A stretch of DNA of 64,000 bases from Vaginimicrobium propionicum. GTDB taxonomy: Bacteria; Actinomycetota; Actinomycetes; Propionibacteriales; Propionibacteriaceae. The notes under the pieces are model-generated. The model was not told where the DNA came from. It made no database searches and saw only the letters and a list, made by a program, of their open reading frames with translations. Positions within the stretch are counted from its first letter, which is position 1. Each line of letters begins with the position of its first letter. Positions 27,376 to 36,378 of this stretch are shown here, one piece after another. The position numbers and the translations under genes were made by a program. The stretch lies in the NCBI RefSeq assembly GCF_900155645.1, contig NZ_LT706985.1, positions 1,412,051 to 1,476,050 on the forward strand, written 5' to 3'.

Positions 27376-29208
27376 TTACGTAATAGCGCGTAGCACTTTA
27401 AGGAATCGGGCATTGTCTCGACTGGAGCGAACCGCCAGGCGTATGTATTGCTTGCCATCAAAACCTTGCTTTCCAGAAAGGTCTTTTATGATGAGGTCAT
27501 TTTCCAGGCATGCGATGGTAAGTTCTTTGGCGGTGAACGGGGGCAGTACTTCGGCGGTCAGAAAGTTGGCTTGCGAAGGCATCACTCGCAAGAACGGCAA
27601 TTGGCTTAGTCCTGCTGCAAATTCCGCCCTTGCTGTCTTTATTTTCTCCAAGGCTTGAGCGTAATCTTTCGCGTATTTCCCTTCAATTTGTAGGTAGAAC
27701 TCGGCGAAAGAATTTATGTTCCAGATAGCAACATCCTTCTTAAAACGGGCGATCGCCGCAGTATCCGAACTAGCCAAAATCCCCAAACGCAGTCCGGCGA
27801 CACCATAGCTCTTAGAAATTGATTTCACGATGAACAGGTGCGGATGCGAATCCAAAATTTCCTGATTTAACAAAGAATTATCTTGCCCGTCAGCAAAATC
27901 GATGAAACTTTCGTCAAGCACCAAAGTTATCTCGCGCTCAGTTGCCCAATCCGCCAATCTAAGAGCTTCCTCCTTAGGGATGAAGTTACCCGAAGGGTTG
28001 TCTGGGTTAATCACTACGAGGGCTTTTACGCGCTCGCCACCGTCCGTCTTACCTTGTTCACTGCGACCAAAAAACTCTATTAAATCATCTGCGGTGTAGG
28101 AGAAATTAGGATTACCTGCCTGAAAAATAATCGGTTTTTGCAGGCAGCGATTGGGGTATTCCTCAAAAGTCGGTCTGACTACACCATAAGGCATTGGAAG
28201 TTCAGCCATCAGCGACTTAATCAACTCTGCTGCCCCGTTTCCTACCACAACCTGATCAGGACGCAGACCAAAATTCTTGGCCGCCAGCAAGGAATTAACC
28301 GTCATTCCTGAAGGGTAGTCAGCAAGCAAGGTATCAAAATTAGCTCGCATCTCGTCTTTCATCTTCTGGGGAGGAAAGTAGGGATTTACCAAGTAGCAAT
28401 AGTCAAGCATCTTAGGATAACGCCAATATCCGCCATAGCGTGATTCAAATAGTTTCTTGCGCTGGGCGCTATCAGGATGGAATATCGAGGATGCGATGTC
28501 TAGGTCTTGCACATCGTCAATCTCGTACCACTTTTGCCCATCTAGGCGTTTGGCTTTTATCTCGGGATCGTCAAGCAGGGCAATAACCCGCAAAACCTGT
28601 TCATAATATTCGTTACGCCCTAAAGCTTGCGTGTATGCATCTAAAAATGGAACATAGTGCGTGCGGGAGAACTCTTTAGAAAACTTATAGATATTGACAG
28701 TTTTATAATAGGAATCAATATCCTGGTAAATAAACTTTTTTCCGGGAACAAAAGCAGAAATGCTGTCATCTTCATAAAGCTGAACGACGGTTCCATCCAT
28801 CCAGGACTCATATTTATCCACGAGCGCTAAAGTTGGCCGAGAATCATCTAGGAGGCAGTCAAGCACGCTATCTTCAAAAATCAAATCAGACTCCAGCAAC
28901 AGCGTATCGTCTTCTAGGAGTTTTTCTTTAGCCAGCCACAGAGAATAAATGTTATTCGTCTGATCATAAATCGGGTTATCAATGAACTCTATCGGGGTAT
29001 GAATATCTAATGTTTCGATATAGTCGACTAATTTTTGTCCCTCGTAGCCGGTAACAACAACTACTTTTGAAAGAGCTTTAGCATCCAGCTGGTGAAGCAT
29101 GCGTTCAATCAAAGTCACTCCATTGACTTTCACCATGCACTTAGTGTTATTAGCAGTCAGCTCTTTCAGGCGTGAGCCCATCCCCGCTGCCAAAATAATT
29201 GCCTGCAC
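27376..29208 (-). CDS. Bifunctional nucleotidyltransferase / CobD-HisC-like PLP enzyme
   Basis: A 610-residue fusion. Residues 1-245 are a LicC-like nucleotidyltransferase (IILAAGMGSRLKELT, LLLESDLIFED). Residues about 265-610 are a fold-type I PLP enzyme with VINPDNPSGNFI, DESFIDF, the PLP lysine in SISKSYG and AGLRLGIL, closest in pattern to histidinol-phosphate aminotransferase and threonine-phosphate decarboxylase (CobD). It may make and CDP-activate a phospho-amino-alcohol for a LicD enzyme. The known PntC fusions activate 2-aminoethylphosphonate, but no phosphonate genes are present here. GTG start at 29208; GGGAGG lies 10 bases upstream. Confidence 0.8.
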   Translation of the reverse strand: MQAIILAAGMGSRLKELTANNTKCMVKVNGVTLIERMLHQLDAKALSKVVVVTGYEGQKLVDYIETLDIHTPIEFIDNPIYDQTNNIYSLWLAKEKLLEDDTLLLESDLIFEDSVLDCLLDDSRPTLALVDKYESWMDGTVVQLYEDDSISAFVPGKKFIYQDIDSYYKTVNIYKFSKEFSRTHYVPFLDAYTQALGRNEYYEQVLRVIALLDDPEIKAKRLDGQKWYEIDDVQDLDIASSIFHPDSAQRKKLFESRYGGYWRYPKMLDYCYLVNPYFPPQKMKDEMRANFDTLLADYPSGMTVNSLLAAKNFGLRPDQVVVGNGAAELIKSLMAELPMPYGVVRPTFEEYPNRCLQKPIIFQAGNPNFSYTADDLIEFFGRSEQGKTDGGERVKALVVINPDNPSGNFIPKEEALRLADWATEREITLVLDESFIDFADGQDNSLLNQEILDSHPHLFIVKSISKSYGVAGLRLGILASSDTAAIARFKKDVAIWNINSFAEFYLQIEGKYAKDYAQALEKIKTARAEFAAGLSQLPFLRVMPSQANFLTAEVLPPFTAKELTIACLENDLIIKDLSGKQGFDGKQYIRLAVRSSRDNARFLKVLRAIT

Positions 29209-29314
29209 GAAACTAACCCTCCCTGTCGAAATATTTTATAAGGTTTGCGATACTCCAACGTTACTTCATGTCATTAGTAATTTAGCCTGAACTATTGGGT
29301 GGGTAACTCAAGAC

Positions 29315-30172
29315 TTAGAACTTAGAATCCATTACATTAACGCCATCGCCAAAATCAAGAATCTCAGGGACGTGGTTACGACGCTCGGATACGGGCGGTA
29401 AGGTCATATAATCACCGTAGAGAGCGCGCAAATATACGTCCACGTTCGCCGGAGCTTGCACACGCAAGCCAGCAAAATCTATCTCTCTAGTTGGGAACAA
29501 TGTGCTCTCATCCATCGGAAGCTGCCCAAACCCAGGCGCGCAATACCATGAATGTGATGCGACACGCGGTTTTGCGGTCTTACAAAACCATTTGAAGATA
29601 AATCTTTGTGGAACTAGTTTCAACAAAAAATGTATAACATTAAATACCCCTTGCAGAATCCAACGAAAACGAATCTGGGAAGGAACGTGAGGGTGGGCGA
29701 AACCCTTTAAATAAGATAGCTTTTGCCAAAATTCTGTGCCCCGTAATTGCAATTTTCCCCGGAACCAGTTCTGATCTACCTGGAAATATGGAAATATATC
29801 CAAGAAGATTCCTTGATAGGCACCAGCTTCTACAGCGTTATCGTCCTCAAAGCGCGTACCGTCAATATAAACTTTTGTCCAGAGCGCTGTGAAATTCGGG
29901 GTATTTTCGCAAGAATGTAGTGTATATCCCGAAGGTAAATGCTTTGGCGCTAGTTCTAGGAATCTAACGTAATCTTCAAACGGCATTCCAATATCAATAT
30001 CATCATCCCAGGGAATAAACCCCCCGTGACGCACCGCACCTAAACAAGTGCCGCTGTCGATAAAATAAACAAGATTATGCTTTTCACATAACTGCGAAAC
30101 TACCCGCAGTAGTTCAATTTCGCGTTCCTGTAATTTTTCCAAAACCCCAGGGGGATACTCAGAAGTTTGCAT
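29315..30172 (-). CDS. LicD family phosphotransferase
   Basis: A 285-residue LicD/FKTN-type enzyme. The family signature is clear: FIDSGTCLGAVRHGGFIPWD, followed directly by DDIDIGM with the metal-binding DxD. LicD proteins move phosphocholine (or a related group) from a CDP donor to a sugar in a surface glycan. A second licD lies 18 bases upstream in the same direction, so two acceptors or two head groups are possible. The ATG at 30172 has only a weak GAG before it. Confidence 0.88.
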   Translation of the reverse strand: MQTSEYPPGVLEKLQEREIELLRVVSQLCEKHNLVYFIDSGTCLGAVRHGGFIPWDDDIDIGMPFEDYVRFLELAPKHLPSGYTLHSCENTPNFTALWTKVYIDGTRFEDDNAVEAGAYQGIFLDIFPYFQVDQNWFRGKLQLRGTEFWQKLSYLKGFAHPHVPSQIRFRWILQGVFNVIHFLLKLVPQRFIFKWFCKTAKPRVASHSWYCAPGFGQLPMDESTLFPTREIDFAGLRVQAPANVDVYLRALYGDYMTLPPVSERRNHVPEILDFGDGVNVMDSKF

Positions 30173-30189
30173 GATTACTCGATTTAGTC

Positions 30190-31008
30190 TTAAACGTATT
30201 TTGCCTTTGTTGCATGTGGGATCCTCTGTTCCACCGGAGGGAGTTCACGCCAGTTACCGAAACGGCCAGTTAGCACTTTCTCCGGATTTGCAGGAATGGG
30301 GAACATATGGTCTTCAAAAGAGGCATAAGACACCGGGAATATGTCGTTTTTATTAATTGGTTTCCGACATTCATCTCCAAGTATTTGGAAAAATACTTCT
30401 GAGCCACAAGGATTATTAATTTTCTGCGCCAAAGAATCCATCTTTGAAGCAATAGCAAATCTGTTAAGCACCCTCTTCAATGGCGCTAACGACTTCTTTA
30501 ATAAGACACGGAAACGAGATTCTCCAGCGTCAGGATTCATATTTGCAACTGAGATTAAAAACTCTAACGGCTTAAGGAGCAAAAATATTATTTTCACCTT
30601 CCAGGTTAGAGCCTTAGCGCTTTCATAAGGAAAGATGTCTACCCACAGCCCATGCGGTATTGCATTATCGTAATAATCAAGAAACGCAACAGTTCTCGAA
30701 TCAACCAATTTAAACCAGCAATTAGGAAACGTCTTATCACGCGGCGTTATTAAAGTGTGCGCAAAAGCTTTCGGATTCGATTTCCACAAATCATAAAGTT
30801 TTTCATAATCTTCTCGAGGCATACAGACATCGATATCATCATCCCACGGGATGAATCCGCCGTGCCTCATGGCACCTAAAAGTGTGCCGTAACTAAGCAC
30901 GTATCGCAAGCCATGTTCAGTACATAACTTGTCGAATTCCTTTAGAATATTGAGCTCTATCTTTTTTGCTTCACTAGCGCTTATGTACTCCGTATCATCT
31001 TCAGCCAT
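30190..31008 (-). CDS. LicD family phosphotransferase
   Basis: About 272 residues and the first gene of the LicD pair. The core is LSYGTLLGAMRHGGFIPWDD then DIDVCM, with the DxD metal site. The C-terminal region diverges strongly from the neighbouring LicD protein, so acceptor specificities probably differ. The start ATG 31008 is set by AAGGAG 8 bases upstream (plus-strand 31017-31022); a GTG at 31017 overlaps that site and is unlikely. It should use CDP-choline from the LicC-LicA fusion or a product of the second nucleotidyltransferase fusion. Confidence 0.88.
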   Translation of the reverse strand: MAEDDTEYISASEAKKIELNILKEFDKLCTEHGLRYVLSYGTLLGAMRHGGFIPWDDDIDVCMPREDYEKLYDLWKSNPKAFAHTLITPRDKTFPNCWFKLVDSRTVAFLDYYDNAIPHGLWVDIFPYESAKALTWKVKIIFLLLKPLEFLISVANMNPDAGESRFRVLLKKSLAPLKRVLNRFAIASKMDSLAQKINNPCGSEVFFQILGDECRKPINKNDIFPVSYASFEDHMFPIPANPEKVLTGRFGNWRELPPVEQRIPHATKAKYV

Positions 31009-31494
31009 GGGATGCACTCCTTAAACTTTGGAAGAGTTGCACGTGTGTGGGTGCGCTCACCTGTATCGGCTAATTCTAGCAGCGTTTCAACCCACCAAGA
31101 TATCTATCCTTGCTCAGTAAACTAACTAATAAATATATGCTCGCCCGTCAATTGTGCCTAGCCTATTTAATAAGATACATGGATTAGATGTAAAATGGTG
31201 AGTGTTTCTATTTAGAAAATTCAGAAATACTCCCGACATATCTTGATGGCTTTATCGGTTTCTTGTGCAAATATTTACCGCATATTAGTTGAATCAAGCG
31301 CATATAAAAATCTCAACTATTGCTAGTCGAAAGAGATTGACCACATATCGCGAAAATTTATCCAACCCAGAGCGGCTAGAGACAATCCTGTCACCGGACT
31401 TGTGCAATGTGGCCTACATAGACCGATGACTCCCGTGACCTCAACGCGCCTTGGAAGCCATTCCCAGGGTCACCGCTTTGGTCATGCTTCAGTG
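31009..31494. other. A+T-rich intergenic region at the edge of the glycan island
   Basis: Nearly 490 bases without a convincing gene. The left half is A+T rich and lies directly upstream of the licD pair, so it probably contains the promoter of that minus-strand transcript. I see no tRNA, transposase fragment or strong hairpin. Confidence 0.5.
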
Positions 31495-32157
31495 CTATAA
31501 GCGCCTAGTCAACTCGAACGTTTCAGCACTAATATTGGTCAACGGCACCTGACTTGTAGCCAGTGCTGGCTGCAAACGTTGCCAAGATGGCGGATAATCG
31601 CCCACATATTCCGCCAAAAATTCTTTCAACGGTGCAGAAGGAATCGTCTGACCTAAAGGCTGAGCAGAGAAAACTATAAGCAACATCTCTACAGCGTCTT
31701 GCCCCTCAGCTATCGGCGGCTGCAAATAATTCGCCATTATCGCTTTAGCCCTATGCCTCACGTAAAACTTGGCTCTAGCGCTGGGGTCACCGTGCTCTGC
31801 TGATGAAGAGACCGCCCCTGGATTCTCTATTTCGCCAACCAACCAGCGAGTGCCGCGCTTAGAGGCGTAGTCAATAGCGAATTCCAATAGCTTTCCACCA
31901 ATTCCAAGACCGCGTCCGGCTGGAGCTATTGATAGCCACGAAATCAACTCGACTAGCGGGTCACCATGCAGCTCCAGCGATATTTCACCTAGCCAACCTG
32001 CCTCATCACGAACGGCAAACAGCAATGTTTGACCCCTAAGCACCGCTTCGACGAAATCAGCTTCGACAGTGCGTTCATGGGGCGGGAAATTAATTTCAAT
32101 TAACTCTCGATAGATAGCGCGAATATCGTCCTGACCACACACTTGGACGATTTCCAT
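31495..32157 (-). CDS. GNAT-like acetyltransferase
   Basis: A 220-residue protein with a GNAT acetyl-CoA motif (IAPAGRGLGIGGKLLEFAID) near residue 80. The C-terminal half (residues 140-220) has no feature I recognise. The substrate is unknown. It is separated from the mal operon end by about 90 bases and may be transcribed from its own promoter. Confidence 0.65.
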   Translation of the reverse strand: MEIVQVCGQDDIRAIYRELIEINFPPHERTVEADFVEAVLRGQTLLFAVRDEAGWLGEISLELHGDPLVELISWLSIAPAGRGLGIGGKLLEFAIDYASKRGTRWLVGEIENPGAVSSSAEHGDPSARAKFYVRHRAKAIMANYLQPPIAEGQDAVEMLLIVFSAQPLGQTIPSAPLKEFLAEYVGDYPPSWQRLQPALATSQVPLTNISAETFELTRRL

Positions 32158-32248
32158 ATCAGGCTCCCTTGCGATCCCGCTGACAGTTTAGTGGAGGCAC
32201 CAAGACTTCGGTTATCGACCCGCCTTTTGCCCACGCACACACAGAATG

Positions 32249-32908
32249 TTATTCGTCCTCGTCGGATAGCGCTTCGGGAGCCACCCACGGGTGCAGCAAT
32301 AAGGTCACCAAATACGCACAAAAAGCCAGTCCGAAAACCGACATCACAATAATCAAACGAGCAGCTATTTGCATCGAAAAGAGGCTGACGACCACTGGCA
32401 CCGCCCAGATAAGGACACCAAGCCCGGTGCGAGGTAGGTAACGGAAAGCAGCTAACACAGCGGCTTTAGCTATTTTAGGTAAATCGCTTAGTTCAGTTTT
32501 TTCCCCGTTATGGACGCGCCTGGCCAGTAACGGGAAGAACCAGACGTTGACCATAAGCAAAATCAACGCCGCAACAAGCAATAACGCCCGAAACCCAAAC
32601 ATTAACGCTGGTGCAGCCAGCTGGCCGGAGACCACCCACTCCCAACCGATTAACGCAGCAACTACAAGGTCGAATAGCCAAGCAAGTGTGGCGGTAGGAA
32701 AAGCTGCAAGGAAAGCTCTAAAAAATGAACGCCAAACCCTATCGCCAGCAATTAACGAGATACACGAGGCAAAGACGGCGCATAATCCAGCCCCGATGGT
32801 AACCACTGGCAAGCCGGTAACTAGCCAACATAGGTTAATGACTACTAACGCACCGATCCAAGAAATTGCCTTATAAAGACCGGAATCAGGACCGAAAAAG
32901 CTAGCCAC
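32249..32908 (-). CDS. DUF624 (YesL-like) membrane protein
   Basis: A 219-residue protein with about five membrane segments. The N-terminal pattern LYKAISWIGALVVINLCWLV followed by TGLPVVTIG is typical of DUF624/YesL proteins, which are regularly found in carbohydrate ABC-transport operons. The function is unknown. It starts 3 bases after the lacI stop, so it is the last gene of the mal operon. Confidence 0.8.
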   Translation of the reverse strand: MASFFGPDSGLYKAISWIGALVVINLCWLVTGLPVVTIGAGLCAVFASCISLIAGDRVWRSFFRAFLAAFPTATLAWLFDLVVAALIGWEWVVSGQLAAPALMFGFRALLLVAALILLMVNVWFFPLLARRVHNGEKTELSDLPKIAKAAVLAAFRYLPRTGLGVLIWAVPVVVSLFSMQIAARLIIVMSVFGLAFCAYLVTLLLHPWVAPEALSDEDE

Positions 32909-32910
32909 GA

Positions 32911-33963
32911 TCAGACTCTTGCTGCTGCGGTAGTGCCACCAACATGAAGTTCCGCAGCGAGCAATTCGTGTCGCGGCAACTCACCAGATATCTGGTCGAA
33001 CAACAGGTCACACGTTAACTCAGCGATTTTTTTGGCGGGCTGAACCATCGTCGTCAATTCTGGGTAGACGTAGTGAGAAACTGGAATCCCATCAAAACCC
33101 ATGATCGAGAAATCTTCGGGCACTCTAAGCCCAGCTTCTTGAACAGCTTTCAACGCACCAATAGCCATAACATCGGCCACTGCAAAAACCGCCGTCACGT
33201 CCGGGCGCTCAATCAATAATTTCTTGGTGATCAGATAACCATATTCGTAGCTATACGGGCTGGCCCCGTCCAATTCCATGCCACATTCCAGCTGAGGGTC
33301 AAGTGCTATCCCAGCCTCAGATAGTGCCTGACGATAGCCATTCGTGCGTAGGCGTCCGACCGAAGTGTCAAGCGCCCCGACACCTGTTAGGGCAATTTTT
33401 CGGTGACCTAGGCCGATCAAGTATTCGACTGCTCTCTTCGATTCGGCTAAGTCGTCGACCGCTACCGAGGAGTAGCTGTCTTTAGGGACGCCGACGAGGT
33501 TGCTCATCGTAGAAATCACGAATGGCACCCGAAAATCCTCGAAAATTTTGTGATCGTGAGAAAAGTTACCGCCTAGAAAAATCACACCGACAACGGCGTC
33601 TTCGTCTACCATCTGGGCGGCTTCTTCCATTTCGTCTGCCCAGTGCGGCACTTTGACCACGTTTAGCAAGTAGTCGCGCTTGCGAGCACGCGTTTCCATA
33701 GTGTCAAGCATCTGCTGGAAAAACGGGTTATCCATGCCTTTCATCATCAACGCCACTGAACGGTTGGACGCCAATTTCAAGAATCTGGCATGCCTGTTAG
33801 GACGGTAACCCAAGTCGTCAGCAACCTGGCGGATCCGTTGGCGAGTAGCATCTGCTACCCCAGGCTGACCATTTAGTGCCCGAGAAACCGTGACAACTCC
33901 AACGTCAGCCACCTTGGCAACGTCCTTTATGGTTGGACGGTTGGTCAGTCTCATAGCTGTCAC
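32911..33963 (-). CDS. LacI family transcriptional regulator of the maltodextrin operon
   Basis: A 350-residue repressor with an N-terminal LacI helix-turn-helix (PTIKDVAKVADVGVVTVSRA) and a periplasmic-binding-like effector domain (VGVIFLGG, IALTGVG, MGFDGIPVS). The GTG start at 33963 lies one base beyond malQ; ATG 33954 is an alternative. It probably binds the four GGAAACGTTTCC-like sites before malE and responds to a maltose-type sugar. It lies inside the operon it presumably controls, giving autoregulation. Confidence 0.88.
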   Translation of the reverse strand: MTAMRLTNRPTIKDVAKVADVGVVTVSRALNGQPGVADATRQRIRQVADDLGYRPNRHARFLKLASNRSVALMMKGMDNPFFQQMLDTMETRARKRDYLLNVVKVPHWADEMEEAAQMVDEDAVVGVIFLGGNFSHDHKIFEDFRVPFVISTMSNLVGVPKDSYSSVAVDDLAESKRAVEYLIGLGHRKIALTGVGALDTSVGRLRTNGYRQALSEAGIALDPQLECGMELDGASPYSYEYGYLITKKLLIERPDVTAVFAVADVMAIGALKAVQEAGLRVPEDFSIMGFDGIPVSHYVYPELTTMVQPAKKIAELTCDLLFDQISGELPRHELLAAELHVGGTTAAARV

Positions 33964-33964
33964 G

Positions 33965-35455
33965 TCAGTCTCGCTCAGTAACTTTGGTTAACTCACAGAT
34001 TCTAGCTAATAACTCGGGATCTAACGCATCTGGACGCATCCGCCACTGCCAGTTGCCGTCCGGTACTGCTGGGGTGTTAATGCGACCCTGGCTACCTAAC
34101 CCTAAATAATCTGGAATTGGAATAATGCATGTATCAGCCACCGAAGTCATAGCGCAAGTAATCATTTTCCAATGAATTTGCTCGGGATTCGATAATTCAC
34201 AATTCAAATAGATTTTGGCTCGCCGTTTATCAACATCACTTAAACTATCGAACCATCCAACAACGGTGTCGTTATCGTGAGTACCGGTGTAACAAACGCA
34301 ATCATGGTAATAGTTGTGTGGCAGATAATCCGAGCCTTCGCGTGAATCAAAAGCAAATTGAATAAGTTTCATGCCAGGGAATCCCGTATCTTTGCGTAAT
34401 TGCTCAACCTCAGGAGTTAAATAACCTAAATCTTCTACCACCAATGGCAGATTCCCGAGATGACGCCTCATCGCGTTAAAGAAATTCATTCCCGGCCCAG
34501 TTTTCCAACATCCTTTACGAGCGTCAGATGCACCGGCATTAATCTCGTAATACGATTCCAAACCACGGAAGTGGTCTATTCGCAATATATCTACGCGCTC
34601 TAGTTGGGACGATAACCGCTCTGCCCACCACACATACCCGGTGCGTTTATGCTCTTCCCAATCGTAAATGGGGTTATTCCATAACTGTCCAGCAGCTGAA
34701 AATCCGTCCGGCGGACAACCTGAAACGGTGATCGGCATAAGGTCATCGTCTAATTCAAAAAGTTCAGGATTTGCCCAAGCGTCAACCGAATCTGGGGATA
34801 CGTAGATCGGTAGATCCCCAAGAATCTTGACGCCAGCCTGCCTAGCGTAGACGTGAAGTTTGTTCCACTGCATTGAGAAAATCCATTGCAACCAGGCTTG
34901 ATAAGCGATTTCTTCACTGTCTTGGTTGCGCACTAACTCGATAGCAGCGCTATCACGGTGTCTGAGATCATCTGGCCAGTCAACCCATGAACGCTGTTGA
35001 TTACGACCTTTTATCGCCATGAAAAGCGTATAATCATCAAGCCAACGAGTGCGTTGGGTAAATGCTCGAAACTCTGGCTGGCTCTCAGGGTCACCGGCAC
35101 GTTTGAAAGCTAATTTCAATACGGGATTAGTGGCCTGATAAACCTTGCCGTAATCCACGCGGTCAGGGTTTGTTCCCCAGTCGTAGCTGGCTAATTCGTC
35201 TTCGGTTAGCAGCCCCCACGAAACTAATTCGTCTAGATCGATGAAATAAGGGTTACCGGCGTGGGTGGAGAAACTGGAATAAGGCGAATCACCGTAACCA
35301 GTCGGACCAAGCGGCAGAATCTGCCAAATGCTCTGCTTTGCACTAGCAAGCTGATCGATAAAATGCTCAGCTTGGCTCCCCATTCTGCCAATCCCCCATC
35401 TGCTAGGCAGTGAGAAAATCGGCATTAAAACGCCGGCAACCCTTGAATTAACCAT
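33965..35455 (-). CDS. malQ: 4-alpha-glucanotransferase (amylomaltase)
   Basis: A 496-residue GH77 enzyme that disproportionates maltodextrins in the cytoplasm. Visible family motifs are LPLGPTGYGDSPYSSFS, LGDLPIYVSPDSVDAW, the nucleophile Asp in DILRIDHFRGLESYY, the acid/base Glu in VVEDLGYLTPEV and GTHDNDTVVGW. It sits between the transporter genes and lacI with 2-base gaps, so imported maltodextrins are processed by a gene of the same operon. This is the short bacterial/plant DPE1 type, not the longer MalQ of mycobacteria. Confidence 0.94.
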   Translation of the reverse strand: MVNSRVAGVLMPIFSLPSRWGIGRMGSQAEHFIDQLASAKQSIWQILPLGPTGYGDSPYSSFSTHAGNPYFIDLDELVSWGLLTEDELASYDWGTNPDRVDYGKVYQATNPVLKLAFKRAGDPESQPEFRAFTQRTRWLDDYTLFMAIKGRNQQRSWVDWPDDLRHRDSAAIELVRNQDSEEIAYQAWLQWIFSMQWNKLHVYARQAGVKILGDLPIYVSPDSVDAWANPELFELDDDLMPITVSGCPPDGFSAAGQLWNNPIYDWEEHKRTGYVWWAERLSSQLERVDILRIDHFRGLESYYEINAGASDARKGCWKTGPGMNFFNAMRRHLGNLPLVVEDLGYLTPEVEQLRKDTGFPGMKLIQFAFDSREGSDYLPHNYYHDCVCYTGTHDNDTVVGWFDSLSDVDKRRAKIYLNCELSNPEQIHWKMITCAMTSVADTCIIPIPDYLGLGSQGRINTPAVPDGNWQWRMRPDALDPELLARICELTKVTERD

Positions 35456-35457
35456 TA

Positions 35458-36378
35458 CTATCCCTTAACTGCTCCCGCGACGACACCCTCAATGATGTAC
35501 TTCTGGCAAGCCAGGTAGAAAATCACGATTGGGATAATCGCAAGCACCAACATTGCCATTAGCGCACCCATGTCATTCGAACCATGCGAACCGACCAATT
35601 GTTGCACGACGACTGGAATGGTCTTGTACGGAGTCGATAAGCCGATGACTAGGTACGGTAATAGGTAGTCGTTCCATACCCACATGGCATTCAAGATAGC
35701 GACGGTAATAGCGACCGGCTTTAACATTGGCAGCACTACACGGAAGTAGTTTTGCAGCGGCCCACAACCGTCGATCATCGCGGCTTCTTCAATTTCCAAT
35801 GGAATTGACTTAACGAAACCGGAGAAAATAAACACCGATAAACCAGCGCCGAAACCTAGATATAAGAACACCATGCCTAGCGGGTTAGATAGCCCCAAAG
35901 TGTCGGCTATTTTCACTGTCGGGAACATCACCGCTTGGAAAGGAATAACCATCGAGAAAACGAACATTAAGTAAATAATGCTCGTCCATCGAGACTTAAT
36001 TCTGGTGATGTAGTAGGCCGTCATTGCGCAGAAGAACACGATAACAATTACCGAAAGGATGGAGATAAAGAATGACCATCCCATGGCGGCAAAGAAGTTC
36101 GTAGTCTTTAACCCTTGGGTGTAGTTAATAAATCCAGTCCATAACTCGCCTAACGGCAATTCGAATGGCCGATCTGAAATGAAGAATCTACCTTTGAAGG
36201 AGTTCATCAAAATAAAGAACAACGGCCCCAAGAAAATCACCGTCAAAATGCCAAGAATGAGGTAAATCAAGCCTTTAGCGACTGGATTAACATGTCCTGG
36301 CATGACTGAATTCTTGACAGATTTATTCTTAGCCGCAGCCTCAACGTGCAGCTCATCTTTGACTTGAGACTGACTCAT
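35458..36378 (-). CDS. Maltodextrin ABC transporter permease, MalG-like
   Basis: A 306-residue CUT1-family inner-membrane permease with six predicted membrane segments after a polar N-terminal tail. The EAA loop that contacts the ATPase is EIEEAAMIDGCGPLQNYFRV. It overlaps the MalF-like gene by 4 bases. No ATP-binding (MalK/MsmX) gene is present in the operon, so a shared ATPase encoded elsewhere is likely. Confidence 0.9.
   Translation of the reverse strand: MSQSQVKDELHVEAAAKNKSVKNSVMPGHVNPVAKGLIYLILGILTVIFLGPLFFILMNSFKGRFFISDRPFELPLGELWTGFINYTQGLKTTNFFAAMGWSFFISILSVIVIVFFCAMTAYYITRIKSRWTSIIYLMFVFSMVIPFQAVMFPTVKIADTLGLSNPLGMVFLYLGFGAGLSVFIFSGFVKSIPLEIEEAAMIDGCGPLQNYFRVVLPMLKPVAITVAILNAMWVWNDYLLPYLVIGLSTPYKTIPVVVQQLVGSHGSNDMGALMAMLVLAIIPIVIFYLACQKYIIEGVVAGAVKG

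Noticed and set aside
30044-30900. The two licD genes as a recent tandem duplication
   Set aside because: Outside the shared GAxRHGGFIPWDDDID core the proteins differ widely, so they are old paralogues or separately acquired.
21190-31430. Direct repeat GTGGCCTACAT near both ends of the glycan island as an attachment site
   Set aside because: Eleven bases is within chance for a 64-kb window, and no integrase is near either copy.
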